Positions 9,068 to 16,727 of a stretch of DNA of 64,000 bases are shown piece by piece (the first letter of the stretch is position 1; each line of letters starts with the position of its first letter). The notes beneath the pieces were generated by a model. That model saw only the letters and a program-made list of their open reading frames with translations. It was not told where the DNA came from and did not search any database. This stretch comes from Chloroflexus sp. Y-396-1 (GTDB lineage: Bacteria > Chloroflexota > Chloroflexia > Chloroflexales > Chloroflexaceae). The stretch spans positions 4,564,633-4,628,632 of the forward strand of contig NZ_KI911784.1 of NCBI RefSeq assembly GCF_000516515.1, written 5' to 3'. The position numbers and the translations under genes are program-made.

Positions 9068-9538
9068 TTACACAACACGCGAATCAATTGCAAACATCGC
9101 CAGTACTTCGGCGCGCGATAGACGCCAGCCTACCGGCAAACCATCAGGAGCAGGGAGATCATCATACGCGATGTGCAGTGCGCTCAAGCTTGGTTGTTGA
9201 AGGAATACGGCCAGAGCCCGCGCAGGTGAAAGGGTAAGCAGCCGTGGTGAACGCGCCAGACCGGTACGTTGGGCAAAGCTAACGGCAGAATCAGCACTGA
9301 TAAACGCAAGCAACAGACGAGGGCGTAACCCTGGCCTTGGATTATCACCGAATGCAGCCGCCGTCGAGTCTACCGGTCGGTTCGTGCGATAGACATACAG
9401 CATGCGCGCCGGTTGTTGACCATCAGCGATCAGCCGTTGGTGAAACCAATCTAAGACGTGGGCAACCTGAGCAATTTCACCACCGGCCTGGCGTACCACA
9501 GTAGCAAGCATAGCCAGATCGCGTTGGGCTGAGGCCAT
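9068..9538 (-). CDS. Conserved hypothetical protein, about 156 residues
   Basis: I do not recognise this protein with certainty. It has a helical N-terminus (residues 1-45), then an alpha/beta region with MLYVYRTNRPV, LLLAFISADSAVSFAQ and LTLSPARALAVFLQQ. The phrase about a value and time-series-like helices slightly resembles SseB-like domains, but this is weak. The frame is open further upstream through the end of the preceding gene. I chose the ATG at 9538 because ACGGAGT precedes it; an ATG at 9559 is the alternative. It sits just downstream of, and probably co-transcribed with, the repeat-anchored membrane protein. Confidence 0.65.
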   Translation of the reverse strand: MASAQRDLAMLATVVRQAGGEIAQVAHVLDWFHQRLIADGQQPARMLYVYRTNRPVDSTAAAFGDNPRPGLRPRLLLAFISADSAVSFAQRTGLARSPRLLTLSPARALAVFLQQPSLSALHIAYDDLPAPDGLPVGWRLSRAEVLAMFAIDSRVV

Positions 9539-9566
9539 ATCCACTCCGTTTCTACGCATCACTGCT

Positions 9567-10436
9567 TTACGGTACCGGTGTCGGGCGCGGTTGTACGGTC
9601 TGTGGCCGCGGTTCGCCAAAATAGAGTGCAGAGCCGAGGAGACCGAGTTGCACGACGTAGGGAGTACCGGCAGCTTCAGGGTGTAGCTCAAAACGCGCAC
9701 GTTCAAAATACTGTACCCGAAAAGCACGTCCATCGGGTTGTACTTCATCAAATTCGGCGCTAATCGGGTAGCCGAATGACATTAGACCACCATTCTCTTC
9801 CCAAAATTGGAGAAAGAGGCCCCCTACGCCGAAACCCGTTTCAGGAAAATAACGCAAGCCTGGACGCGACTCAAAGGGTTCAGGCCGTAAAAAGGTGCGT
9901 CCGGCCACATACTCAACCCCCACCAGACCGATCTGAAACTCGTAGGGTGTACCGGCTAGTTCAGGCCAGTATTCAACCCTGGCTCGTTCAAACCATTGCA
10001 CCTCACGCCCATTCACGAACAACGCCGGACTGATCGGCAACCCAAGCCGACGGAGACCACCGAGCTGTTCGTAGGCAGCAGCAAACCTTGGCGCAATATC
10101 TACCATCGAGGGAGATACACCGGATCGATATTCAGCAGTGGCAACGTTTGTTGATGCTTGTAAAATCAAATCACGCGGCGTAAGGCGGTTTGCTCTGGCA
10201 GTAGGACGACCAGCACCACTGATTCCGGTAATGATAAGCGCCAGGATGATCAGCACCAGAAAGACTAACGCTATCACCATACCAATACGTAGCCGATTGT
10301 TACGGGCCGGTCGCTGGCGGAGAGGCTTCGTCGCAGCCGGATCTGGCGCCGGTGCAGTTGTTGGTTGTGTGCCATTTGGATTGGCGGTATCTCTCGGTGA
10401 AACCTGGTTTGGAGGTGGAGCAACAGATTCGCTCAT
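9567..10436 (-). CDS. Single-pass membrane protein with Chloroflexota extracellular WF/YFER repeats
   Basis: The 289-residue protein has a Pro/Ala/Thr-rich cytoplasmic N-terminus (1-48), one membrane helix at about 51-72 (IGMVIALVFLVLIILALII) and an extracellular region. That region holds two degenerate repeats of the type GGLxxxGxPIS followed by VQYFERARFELHPE. The same module forms the C-terminal half of the subtilase at 11994-13787. The repeats probably fold as a surface-exposed beta module of unknown ligand; LGFP-type peptidoglycan-binding repeats are a distant analogy only. It is followed 3 bases downstream in the operon order by nothing overlapping, and preceded by the HIT gene, whose stop lies 3 bases before its start codon. 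Confidence 0.75.
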   Translation of the reverse strand: MSESVAPPPNQVSPRDTANPNGTQPTTAPAPDPAATKPLRQRPARNNRLRIGMVIALVFLVLIILALIITGISGAGRPTARANRLTPRDLILQASTNVATAEYRSGVSPSMVDIAPRFAAAYEQLGGLRRLGLPISPALFVNGREVQWFERARVEYWPELAGTPYEFQIGLVGVEYVAGRTFLRPEPFESRPGLRYFPETGFGVGGLFLQFWEENGGLMSFGYPISAEFDEVQPDGRAFRVQYFERARFELHPEAAGTPYVVQLGLLGSALYFGEPRPQTVQPRPTPVP

Positions 10437-10439
10437 CGA

Positions 10440-10853
10440 TCACTCCTGCATATGAGCGCGAATCTCATCGGCCACAGCACGTAGATCATCTGCGCTAGCC
10501 GTTCCCGGACGCCACAACTTCACCGAACGATCACCTTCCCAGCGTGGGATAATGTGGACATGATAGTGAAATACGACTTGCCCAGCAGCCACACCGTTAT
10601 TCTGAATCACATTGAACCCATCGGGCTTCAGAGCGTTAACGATAGCCCTGGCAACCCGTTGTGTCGTGAGGGCGACTGCTGATACCAGCTCAGGCGGCAA
10701 ATCGAGGAGACCCGGCAATTCAGGTTTGGCAATCACCAGCGCATGACCACGCGCTGCCGGATTAATGTCAAGAAACGAGAGGGTTAAATCATCTTCGTAC
10801 AGCTTGAAGGCAGGAATTTCACCGCGCACGATTCGAGTAAAGACCGATGTCAT
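10440..10853 (-). CDS. HIT-family nucleotide hydrolase/transferase
   Basis: The 137-residue protein carries the histidine triad HYHVHIIPRW, with His96, His98 and His100, of which the middle one is the expected nucleophile. FTRIVRGEIPAFKLYED at the N-terminus is typical of bacterial Hint/YcfF-like proteins, which hydrolyse nucleoside phosphoramidates or adenylates. Its ATG overlaps the stop of the flippase-like gene by 4 bases (10850-10853), so the two are translationally coupled. Confidence 0.92.
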   Translation of the reverse strand: MTSVFTRIVRGEIPAFKLYEDDLTLSFLDINPAARGHALVIAKPELPGLLDLPPELVSAVALTTQRVARAIVNALKPDGFNVIQNNGVAAGQVVFHYHVHIIPRWEGDRSVKLWRPGTASADDLRAVADEIRAHMQE

Positions 10854-11881
10854 AACACCTCCGAAGCGTCACTTAGCGAAGCGAGATCGTCTTGTTCTCT
10901 GAGTGTACCAATATAACGGCTAAGCCATGCCAGAGCAATCACGCCCAGTAGTACACCGAACCAGAGGGTGCAAAAACGGATCACGATAGTGGCAGTCGTC
11001 GCCGCACTGGCGCTTAGACCGACCAGCGCCAACAACAAACCAACACTGCTTACCTCCGATGCACCTAACCCACCGGGAAGAAACGAAACCAGACCAAACA
11101 GAGTACTGGCAGCAAAAATAAAGGTTGCCTGCAACAACAACAACCACGACGGTGTACTGCCTACCCCCATCAACACCCAAAAGAAAGCCAGGCACTCAAA
11201 ACCCCAGGAAACGACGCTGATCACGGTCGAGATCAACAGAATCCGCCAATGGAGTAATTGCGCAGTCGTGGTGTAGATCGTCTCAAGCCGTGGCGCAAGT
11301 CGTTGACCCAACGGCAGGCGTGCGATCATCCTGATGATCGCGAGGGCCAGCGTTTGCCGCTGCACAATGATAATCCCAATGATCGTCAAAAGTACCAATA
11401 TTACAAAAAGTGGTCGTGCTGGCGGGTAGAGTGTCAGCCCCAACCCCATGAGCAGCAGCATTGCAATACCATCGGTTAATCGTTCGGCCAATACAATCGG
11501 CGCCGATCGACTGATCGGCGTACCGTTGCGCTGCCGCAACAGGAACGATTTCAGTACCTCACCCATTTTTCCCGGCGTTACTGACATCACCAGACCGGCA
11601 GTAAAAATGAGACCGCTGGTTGATCGATCAATATCGCGATCCAGCTTCAAATAGCGGAGATAGTAATCCCATTTCAGCCAACGCAACCAGTAATTGATAA
11701 CGGTGCCTACTAAGATCAGGGGTAGCAGCGCCCAATCAAACGTCAGCAGATCATTCCCGACAGCACGGAGATCGCTAAACAGACTGATCGCGATCACAAC
11801 TGCTAGGCCGATGATGAGCGAGGTCAAAATCGATTTGCGCAATCCGGCGCGCAAGGATGTTGTAGCAGCTTTTTGTTCCAT
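10850..11881 (-). CDS. LPG-synthase-TM / flippase-like integral membrane protein (UPF0104)
   Basis: This 343-residue, roughly 8-helix membrane protein belongs to the lysylphosphatidylglycerol synthase transmembrane (AglD/MprF N-domain-like) family. Visible family sequences are GLVMSVTPGKMGEVLKSFLLR at about 96-116 (given here only as a location) and FGLVSFLPGGLGASE at about 265. Without the aminoacyl-transferase domain of MprF, it is probably a lipid or polyprenyl-glycan translocator. Start ATG 11881 lies only about 3 bases downstream of the predicted transcription start. Confidence 0.85.
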   Translation of the reverse strand: MEQKAATTSLRAGLRKSILTSLIIGLAVVIAISLFSDLRAVGNDLLTFDWALLPLILVGTVINYWLRWLKWDYYLRYLKLDRDIDRSTSGLIFTAGLVMSVTPGKMGEVLKSFLLRQRNGTPISRSAPIVLAERLTDGIAMLLLMGLGLTLYPPARPLFVILVLLTIIGIIIVQRQTLALAIIRMIARLPLGQRLAPRLETIYTTTAQLLHWRILLISTVISVVSWGFECLAFFWVLMGVGSTPSWLLLLQATFIFAASTLFGLVSFLPGGLGASEVSSVGLLLALVGLSASAATTATIVIRFCTLWFGVLLGVIALAWLSRYIGTLREQDDLASLSDASEVL

Positions 11882-11890
11882 AGCGGCTCA

Positions 11891-11899
11891 ATTATAGCA
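11891..11899 (-). promoter_or_regulatory. Extended -10 promoter of the flippase-HIT operon
   Basis: TGCTATAAT on the minus strand is a perfect extended -10 element. Its last base is 10 bases from the ATG at 11881, which predicts a leaderless or nearly leaderless mRNA. Confidence 0.6.
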
Positions 11900-11993
11900 T
11901 AGGAGGGAGATTGTTCTGGGTGAAAGCAGGTGCAGAACCGGTGACTATCTAGTACAATACTGGAAGAAATTAGTTACCAGCGCGAGGCCATCT

Positions 11994-13787
11994 ATGTCGA
12001 TCCGTCTCACCCTATTCGGTCTGTTCTTCCTCTCCGTATTGGTAGCAACGACTCCAGTCACTCCGCTGCAAGCAGCCCATACGACTGACCTCATTGTGAA
12101 AGTCGCAAACCCACAGACGATAACAATGGTCACGAGGGCAATTCGTGCGCAACGCAGCGAGCCTCTCGGAGGACAAACCTATCTCATTCGCTTACCTGCC
12201 GGTATGCCTTCTGAACTGGCCCTTTCCCACATTCGATCCCTCAACGGCGTGATCTACGCCGTACCAGACTATGAGCGCACCATAAGCCGTACCTCTAACG
12301 ATCCACTACGGGATCAGCAGTGGGCTTTAGGCACGATTGCCGCTTACGATGCATGGGATATAACGACCGGTGGGCCAGTTGTGATCGCAGTGATTGATAC
12401 CGGTGTTGATGCAAACCATCCCGAACTGGCCGGACGTGTCATGAGCGGATTTAACGCCATTACCGGTAGTCCCAATGCTAGCGACGATAACGGTCATGGC
12501 ACTGCGGTTGCCGGCATTATTGCCGCCGGTGCCGACAATGGCAATGGTATTGCCGGGCTGTGCTGGGGATGTATCATCCTACCGATCAAGGCCTGTTTGA
12601 GTAATGGTCGTTGCCGCGACTCTAGCGTTATCAGTGCCATTCGCTGGGCAACCGACAACGGTGCACGGATCATCAACCTCAGTTTGGGCGGATCATCACC
12701 CTCCCCTGCCCTCCATGAAGTGGTACGCTATGCTAGCGAGCGTGGTGTATTGATTGTCGCGGCGAGTGGTAACGAACGAGCTGAAGGAAACACTCCAAAC
12801 TATCCGGCAGCCTATCCAGAGACCCTGGCGGTCGGCGCAACCGGATATGGCGATGAAGTAACCGGCTTTTCTAACACCGGTGACTTTATCGATCTGGTTG
12901 CCCCAGGCGTTGATATTGCCACTACGATCCCGAACAACGGCTACGTGCTGGCAACCGGCACATCGTTTGCCAGCCCGTTCGTAAGTGGTGCTGCGGCACT
13001 GATTATGACGTTGCGACCCGATCTGAGTAACCATGATGTACGCTGTGTACTGGCGATTAGCGCTGATGATCGTGGAGCGCCTGGTCGTGATAGTGAATAC
13101 GGGTACGGACGACTGAACGTTTTGACTGCGCTCCAAACAGCAATAACCTATGGCAGTTGTCCACTTGGCACATCTGCCGAACATAGTAGTTTCGATCCCT
13201 TTGCGCGCGTTGATGTACCGACTGACGGCCGCCGCTACTTCCCGGAAACAGGGCATACACTTGGCGGCGGCTTTCGCACATATTGGGAACAGAACGGTGG
13301 CTTACCGATCTTCGGTTTCCCTATTAGCGAAGAGTTTACCGAGATCGGCAGTGATGGCCGTCCGGTAACCGTTCAATACTTCGAGCGTCATCGATTTGAA
13401 TGGCGACCAGAACATGCCCCTCCGTACAACGTGCTCCTTTCCCGGATCGGTGATGATATTCTGCGTCGGCAAGGGCGCGACTGGATGACCTTTGAACAGA
13501 GTGGGCCAATCTCTGGCTGCCGCTACTTTGCCGAGACGAATCAGTCGGTGTGTGAGCCATTTCTGAGTTACTGGCAACGCAATGGTCTGGAGTTCGATGG
13601 ACGTCCTGGTAAGAGCTATGCTGAAAGTCTGGCACTGTTCGGATTACCGCTCTCAACGCCACAAGTGGAAGAGACACGACCGGGAACAGTTGTGATTGTA
13701 CAGTGGTTTGAACGGGCACGTTTCGAGTTACATCCTGATGGGCAAGTATTATTGGGCTTGCTAGGGAATGAGTTATTAGGGCGATAA
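11994..13787 (+). CDS. Secreted subtilisin-like serine protease (S8) with C-terminal YFER repeats
   Basis: The 597-residue protein starts with a signal peptide (hydrophobic 5-22, likely cut near LQAA). Residues about 30-95 look like a propeptide inhibitor. The S8 domain covers about 105-380, with catalytic Asp135 (AVIDTGVD), His168 (NGHGTAVAG) and Ser324 (GTSFASP) and oxyanion Asn260. Cys pairs at 190/193 and 201/207 suggest disulfides. Residues about 400-597 hold repeated modules with RYFPETGHTLGG, YWEQNGGLP and VQYFERHRFEW. They are homologous to the ectodomain of the protein at 9567-10436. The protease is expected to act outside the cell, with the repeats anchoring it to the envelope or substrate. 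Confidence 0.92.
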   Translation: MSIRLTLFGLFFLSVLVATTPVTPLQAAHTTDLIVKVANPQTITMVTRAIRAQRSEPLGGQTYLIRLPAGMPSELALSHIRSLNGVIYAVPDYERTISRTSNDPLRDQQWALGTIAAYDAWDITTGGPVVIAVIDTGVDANHPELAGRVMSGFNAITGSPNASDDNGHGTAVAGIIAAGADNGNGIAGLCWGCIILPIKACLSNGRCRDSSVISAIRWATDNGARIINLSLGGSSPSPALHEVVRYASERGVLIVAASGNERAEGNTPNYPAAYPETLAVGATGYGDEVTGFSNTGDFIDLVAPGVDIATTIPNNGYVLATGTSFASPFVSGAAALIMTLRPDLSNHDVRCVLAISADDRGAPGRDSEYGYGRLNVLTALQTAITYGSCPLGTSAEHSSFDPFARVDVPTDGRRYFPETGHTLGGGFRTYWEQNGGLPIFGFPISEEFTEIGSDGRPVTVQYFERHRFEWRPEHAPPYNVLLSRIGDDILRRQGRDWMTFEQSGPISGCRYFAETNQSVCEPFLSYWQRNGLEFDGRPGKSYAESLALFGLPLSTPQVEETRPGTVVIVQWFERARFELHPDGQVLLGLLGNELLGR

Positions 13788-14087
13788 ATCTCGCCGACCG
13801 TTCTCGCGCGAGTGCTTGTGCTATACGTCAAGAGCAGGGTAGCGCCGTTCCCCCACAGGTGGAACCCGACGCTGGCCGAATGGCGAGAGGCTTATAATGC
13901 CTATAGGTGTTCAAACAAGGCGCGAATTTTGGTATGTGACACTTTCGGATGGGCGCCGATTGGAATGACGCGCGTCATTCGCGAGTCGTGACCGGCGACA
14001 CTAGACAGCCGCAGCAAGAAAACCGCATACTACAGCATAACGGAGCATAAAGGTCCTGAGAAAGTCTCATCACGCCCTGATTAAAAT
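13788..14087. other. Non-coding gap with an 18-base perfect palindrome
   Basis: No gene is seen. GAATGACGCGCGTCATTC at 13963-13980 is a perfect palindrome that could be a transcription-factor site or a hairpin. The rest shows nothing recognisable. Confidence 0.4.
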
Positions 14088-14756
14088 ATGAGAAACAAGA
14101 AAGATACCACTATACCCGATCACCGGCCGGAACAATTTTTACCCGCTGAGGAACGCATCAATGTGATCACCCATGCTCTAGGCGCACTTACTAGCGCGCT
14201 GGCCAGCACCCTGTTGCTTGGCATGGTCTGGCAACGCGGCGATGGCTGGCAGATTGCCGGTGCCACGACCTTTTGTGTGACGCTTACCCTGCTCTACCTG
14301 GCCTCAACCCTCTACCACGCCAGTCGTAGCCCTCGCCAACGGGCCATACTCGAGATCTTCGATCACAGTGCCATCTTTCTGCTGATCGCCGGCACGTACA
14401 CTCCGTTTACCCTGATCAGCCTGCGCGGTACGCTGGGCTGGATGTTGTTTGGTCTGGTCTGGGGGCTAGCTCTTGCCGGTGTGGTGATGAAACTGTTCCT
14501 CACCGGTCGGTTTCGTTTACTTTCGACGTTAGTCTACATTGGATTGGGATGGCTGGTGGTTGTTGCTGCTGATCAAGTTTTACAAGCTCTTAGCCCACCG
14601 ACGATTGGGTTGTTAGTTGCCGGTGGTGTGGCTTACACTGCAGGAACCCCCTTCTACATGTTGTCGCAACGGCGTTACATGCACGCTATCTGGCATGGCT
14701 TCGTGCTCCTCGGCAGCTTCTTTCATTTTATCGCGGTAGCGTTGGTTGTGTCCTAA
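14088..14756 (+). CDS. Hemolysin III / PAQR-family membrane protein
   Basis: The 222-residue protein has seven hydrophobic segments and PAQR/hemolysin III landmarks. EERINVITHALGA is the first conserved stretch; STLYHASRSP in helix 2-3 and HAIWHGFVLLGSFFHF in the last helix supply the conserved His and Ser/Asp metal-site residues. The family are putative zinc-dependent ceramidase-like hydrolases; the hemolysin name is historical. No good Shine-Dalgarno precedes the ATG at 14088, so the exact start is uncertain. Confidence 0.88.
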   Translation: MRNKKDTTIPDHRPEQFLPAEERINVITHALGALTSALASTLLLGMVWQRGDGWQIAGATTFCVTLTLLYLASTLYHASRSPRQRAILEIFDHSAIFLLIAGTYTPFTLISLRGTLGWMLFGLVWGLALAGVVMKLFLTGRFRLLSTLVYIGLGWLVVVAADQVLQALSPPTIGLLVAGGVAYTAGTPFYMLSQRRYMHAIWHGFVLLGSFFHFIAVALVVS

Positions 14757-14932
14757 CCCTTCACCATAAAGAGGAGTAAGGAAGAGCCGGTAAGGGTGGG
14801 GTCCTAATCCATCCGCTGTCGTATGATCAGACTCACCAAAATGAGAACAGGCGCGGCGGCGCCGCGCCCCAACATAGCGGGCGATAAGTTTCGCCTATTC
14901 TATATCTGGTATAGGACTCACATTGCGCGATG

Positions 14933-16267
14933 TTAAAAAATTGCCAGATACCGATCAATCTCCCACTGCGATACGTAAGCCCGGTAGCTCTCCCATTCTT
15001 GCTGCTTGGCATCGAGGAAGCGTTCGGCAACCGATGGCCCAATCGCTTCGAGGATTACCTCATCTTCGCGAAGTGCATCGAGAGCCGCACCGAGTGAGGT
15101 AGGGAGCATCGCCAGACCACGAGCACGTGGATCGACATGGAACAAATCTTCTTCTGCCGCATCGCGCAGTGGTAACTTGCGCCGAATCCCGTCTAGTCCG
15201 GCAGCGAGCATTGCTGTGTAGGCCAAATAGGGATTACAGGCCGGATCGGGGCAACGCAACTCAACGCGGGTCGCCTGATGTCTACCCGCCGTAATACGCG
15301 GTACGCGCACCAGAGCAGAACGATTGGTACGACCCCACGAGATATGTACCGGCGCTTCAAAACCAGGAACCAGTCGTTTGTAGGAATTGACCAGTGGTGC
15401 AAGCAACACGCACATCCCACGTGCGTGTGCCAGCAAACCGGCGATAAAGTGTCGAGCCAGTGGCGAAAGACCGTAAGGGTCTTCTGGATCGGCAAAGAGG
15501 TTCTTGCCGGTTTCGCGATCCACGAGGCTCTGATGCACATGCATGCCGCTTCCATTCACGCCGGCCAGTGGCTTGGGCATAAATGTGGCATGGAGACCGT
15601 TGCGTTGGGCAACTGCCTTCAATGCTACTCGCGCAGTTATCAAATGATCGGCTGAACGTAGCGCATCTGCGTAGCGTAAATCGATCTCGTGCTGCCCAGG
15701 AGCCACTTCGTGATGCACCGCCTCGACAGTAATTCCCATTGCCTGCAAGGTACGGGCCATTTGGCGACGGATATGGGTCGCCAGATCGGTTGATACGTCA
15801 AAATAGCCGGCTTTGTCATGCGGTTCAAGGATCTGACCGTTCGGATCAGTTTTGAAGAGAAAGAACTCTAGTTCAGGAGCAACCATAAACCGGTAGCCGG
15901 CAGCGGCAGCCTGATCGAGCATGCGACGAAGCACGTTGCGCGGATCACCGGCAAACGGTTTGCCATCAGGAGTATAGACAGAGCAAATCAGGCGGGCAGT
16001 AATCAAGCCATGTTCTTGATCCCACGGTACTATTGCGTAGGTTGAGGTGTCGGGCACAAGGTACATATCGCTCTCGACCATGCGAGCAAAACCCTCTATG
16101 GAAGAGCCATCAAACCAGACGCCGTGATCAAGGGCATCCGGCAACTCCTCAACCGGTATCGTTACCGTCTTCCCGATTCCCAACACATCGGTAAATTGTA
16201 AATTCACAAATGCAACATTATCGGCTTCAACGCGACGCAATAGCGTTTCGCGAGAATCATCACTCAT
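14933..16267 (-). CDS. glnA: Glutamine synthetase type I
   Basis: ATP-dependent ligation of ammonia to glutamate. The roughly 444-residue protein has the beta-grasp N-domain (VNLQFTDVLGIGKTVTIP), the active-site DGSSIEGF, the catalytic MAPELEFFLF, NGSGMHVHQS and the ATP/Glu-site NSYKRLVPGFEAP. The segment where adenylylated GSI-beta enzymes have Tyr reads EEDLFHVDP, with Phe, so regulation by adenylylation is unlikely and the enzyme resembles the GSI-alpha group. The ATG at 16267 follows GGAAGGAG; the frame extends 11 codons further upstream. It is a single-gene unit with its own promoter. Confidence 0.94.
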   Translation of the reverse strand: MSDDSRETLLRRVEADNVAFVNLQFTDVLGIGKTVTIPVEELPDALDHGVWFDGSSIEGFARMVESDMYLVPDTSTYAIVPWDQEHGLITARLICSVYTPDGKPFAGDPRNVLRRMLDQAAAAGYRFMVAPELEFFLFKTDPNGQILEPHDKAGYFDVSTDLATHIRRQMARTLQAMGITVEAVHHEVAPGQHEIDLRYADALRSADHLITARVALKAVAQRNGLHATFMPKPLAGVNGSGMHVHQSLVDRETGKNLFADPEDPYGLSPLARHFIAGLLAHARGMCVLLAPLVNSYKRLVPGFEAPVHISWGRTNRSALVRVPRITAGRHQATRVELRCPDPACNPYLAYTAMLAAGLDGIRRKLPLRDAAEEDLFHVDPRARGLAMLPTSLGAALDALREDEVILEAIGPSVAERFLDAKQQEWESYRAYVSQWEIDRYLAIF

Positions 16268-16324
16268 GAGCGGTACTCCTTCCTGGCGAGCAGCACTCAA
16301 TATAGGCTGTTACCCATTTTCTGT

Positions 16325-16333
16325 ACTATACCA
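16325..16333 (-). promoter_or_regulatory. Extended -10 promoter of glnA
   Basis: TGGTATAGT on the minus strand lies about 58 bases upstream of the glnA ATG and has the TGn extension. Confidence 0.45.
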
Positions 16334-16727
16334 TACCACATGACGCTGATCCGGACTTTAGGTATGAGGAGTGAGAAGGAGCAGGCTTCCTACTAACCTT
16401 ACTCTGCTAGGGGATGCTCCCTTCCGTCGTCGCCACCGATGGTCGCACCTATCGCGAGCGAGTCGTTTACCGATAGTCTGAGCGCAGCGGTGCTGTACCT
16501 GTCCACTATCAGCGATTGAGCAACTCTACGCATGCACCAATATCGGGTGTGAACGAAAGGTGCGTGCACCGCGCATCGCACTGCACCGGGAAGGGCAGCT
16601 TCCTACCCTGCCCGTGATGCTGCGCGCACCCGGCGGAAAGTGAGCGGCACGGCCATAACAGTCGTTACCACACCGACGCACGCAAGTCTCCAATCGACCT
16701 GCGCACGCCGGAGTGTCCTATGAGCAA
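16334..16727. other. Non-coding gap between glnA and the acetoacetyl-CoA synthetase gene
   Basis: About 390 bases with no convincing gene. It has a few short inverted repeats around 16584-16610 (GGGAAGGGCAG against CTACCCTGCCC) but no identifiable element. Confidence 0.4.
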
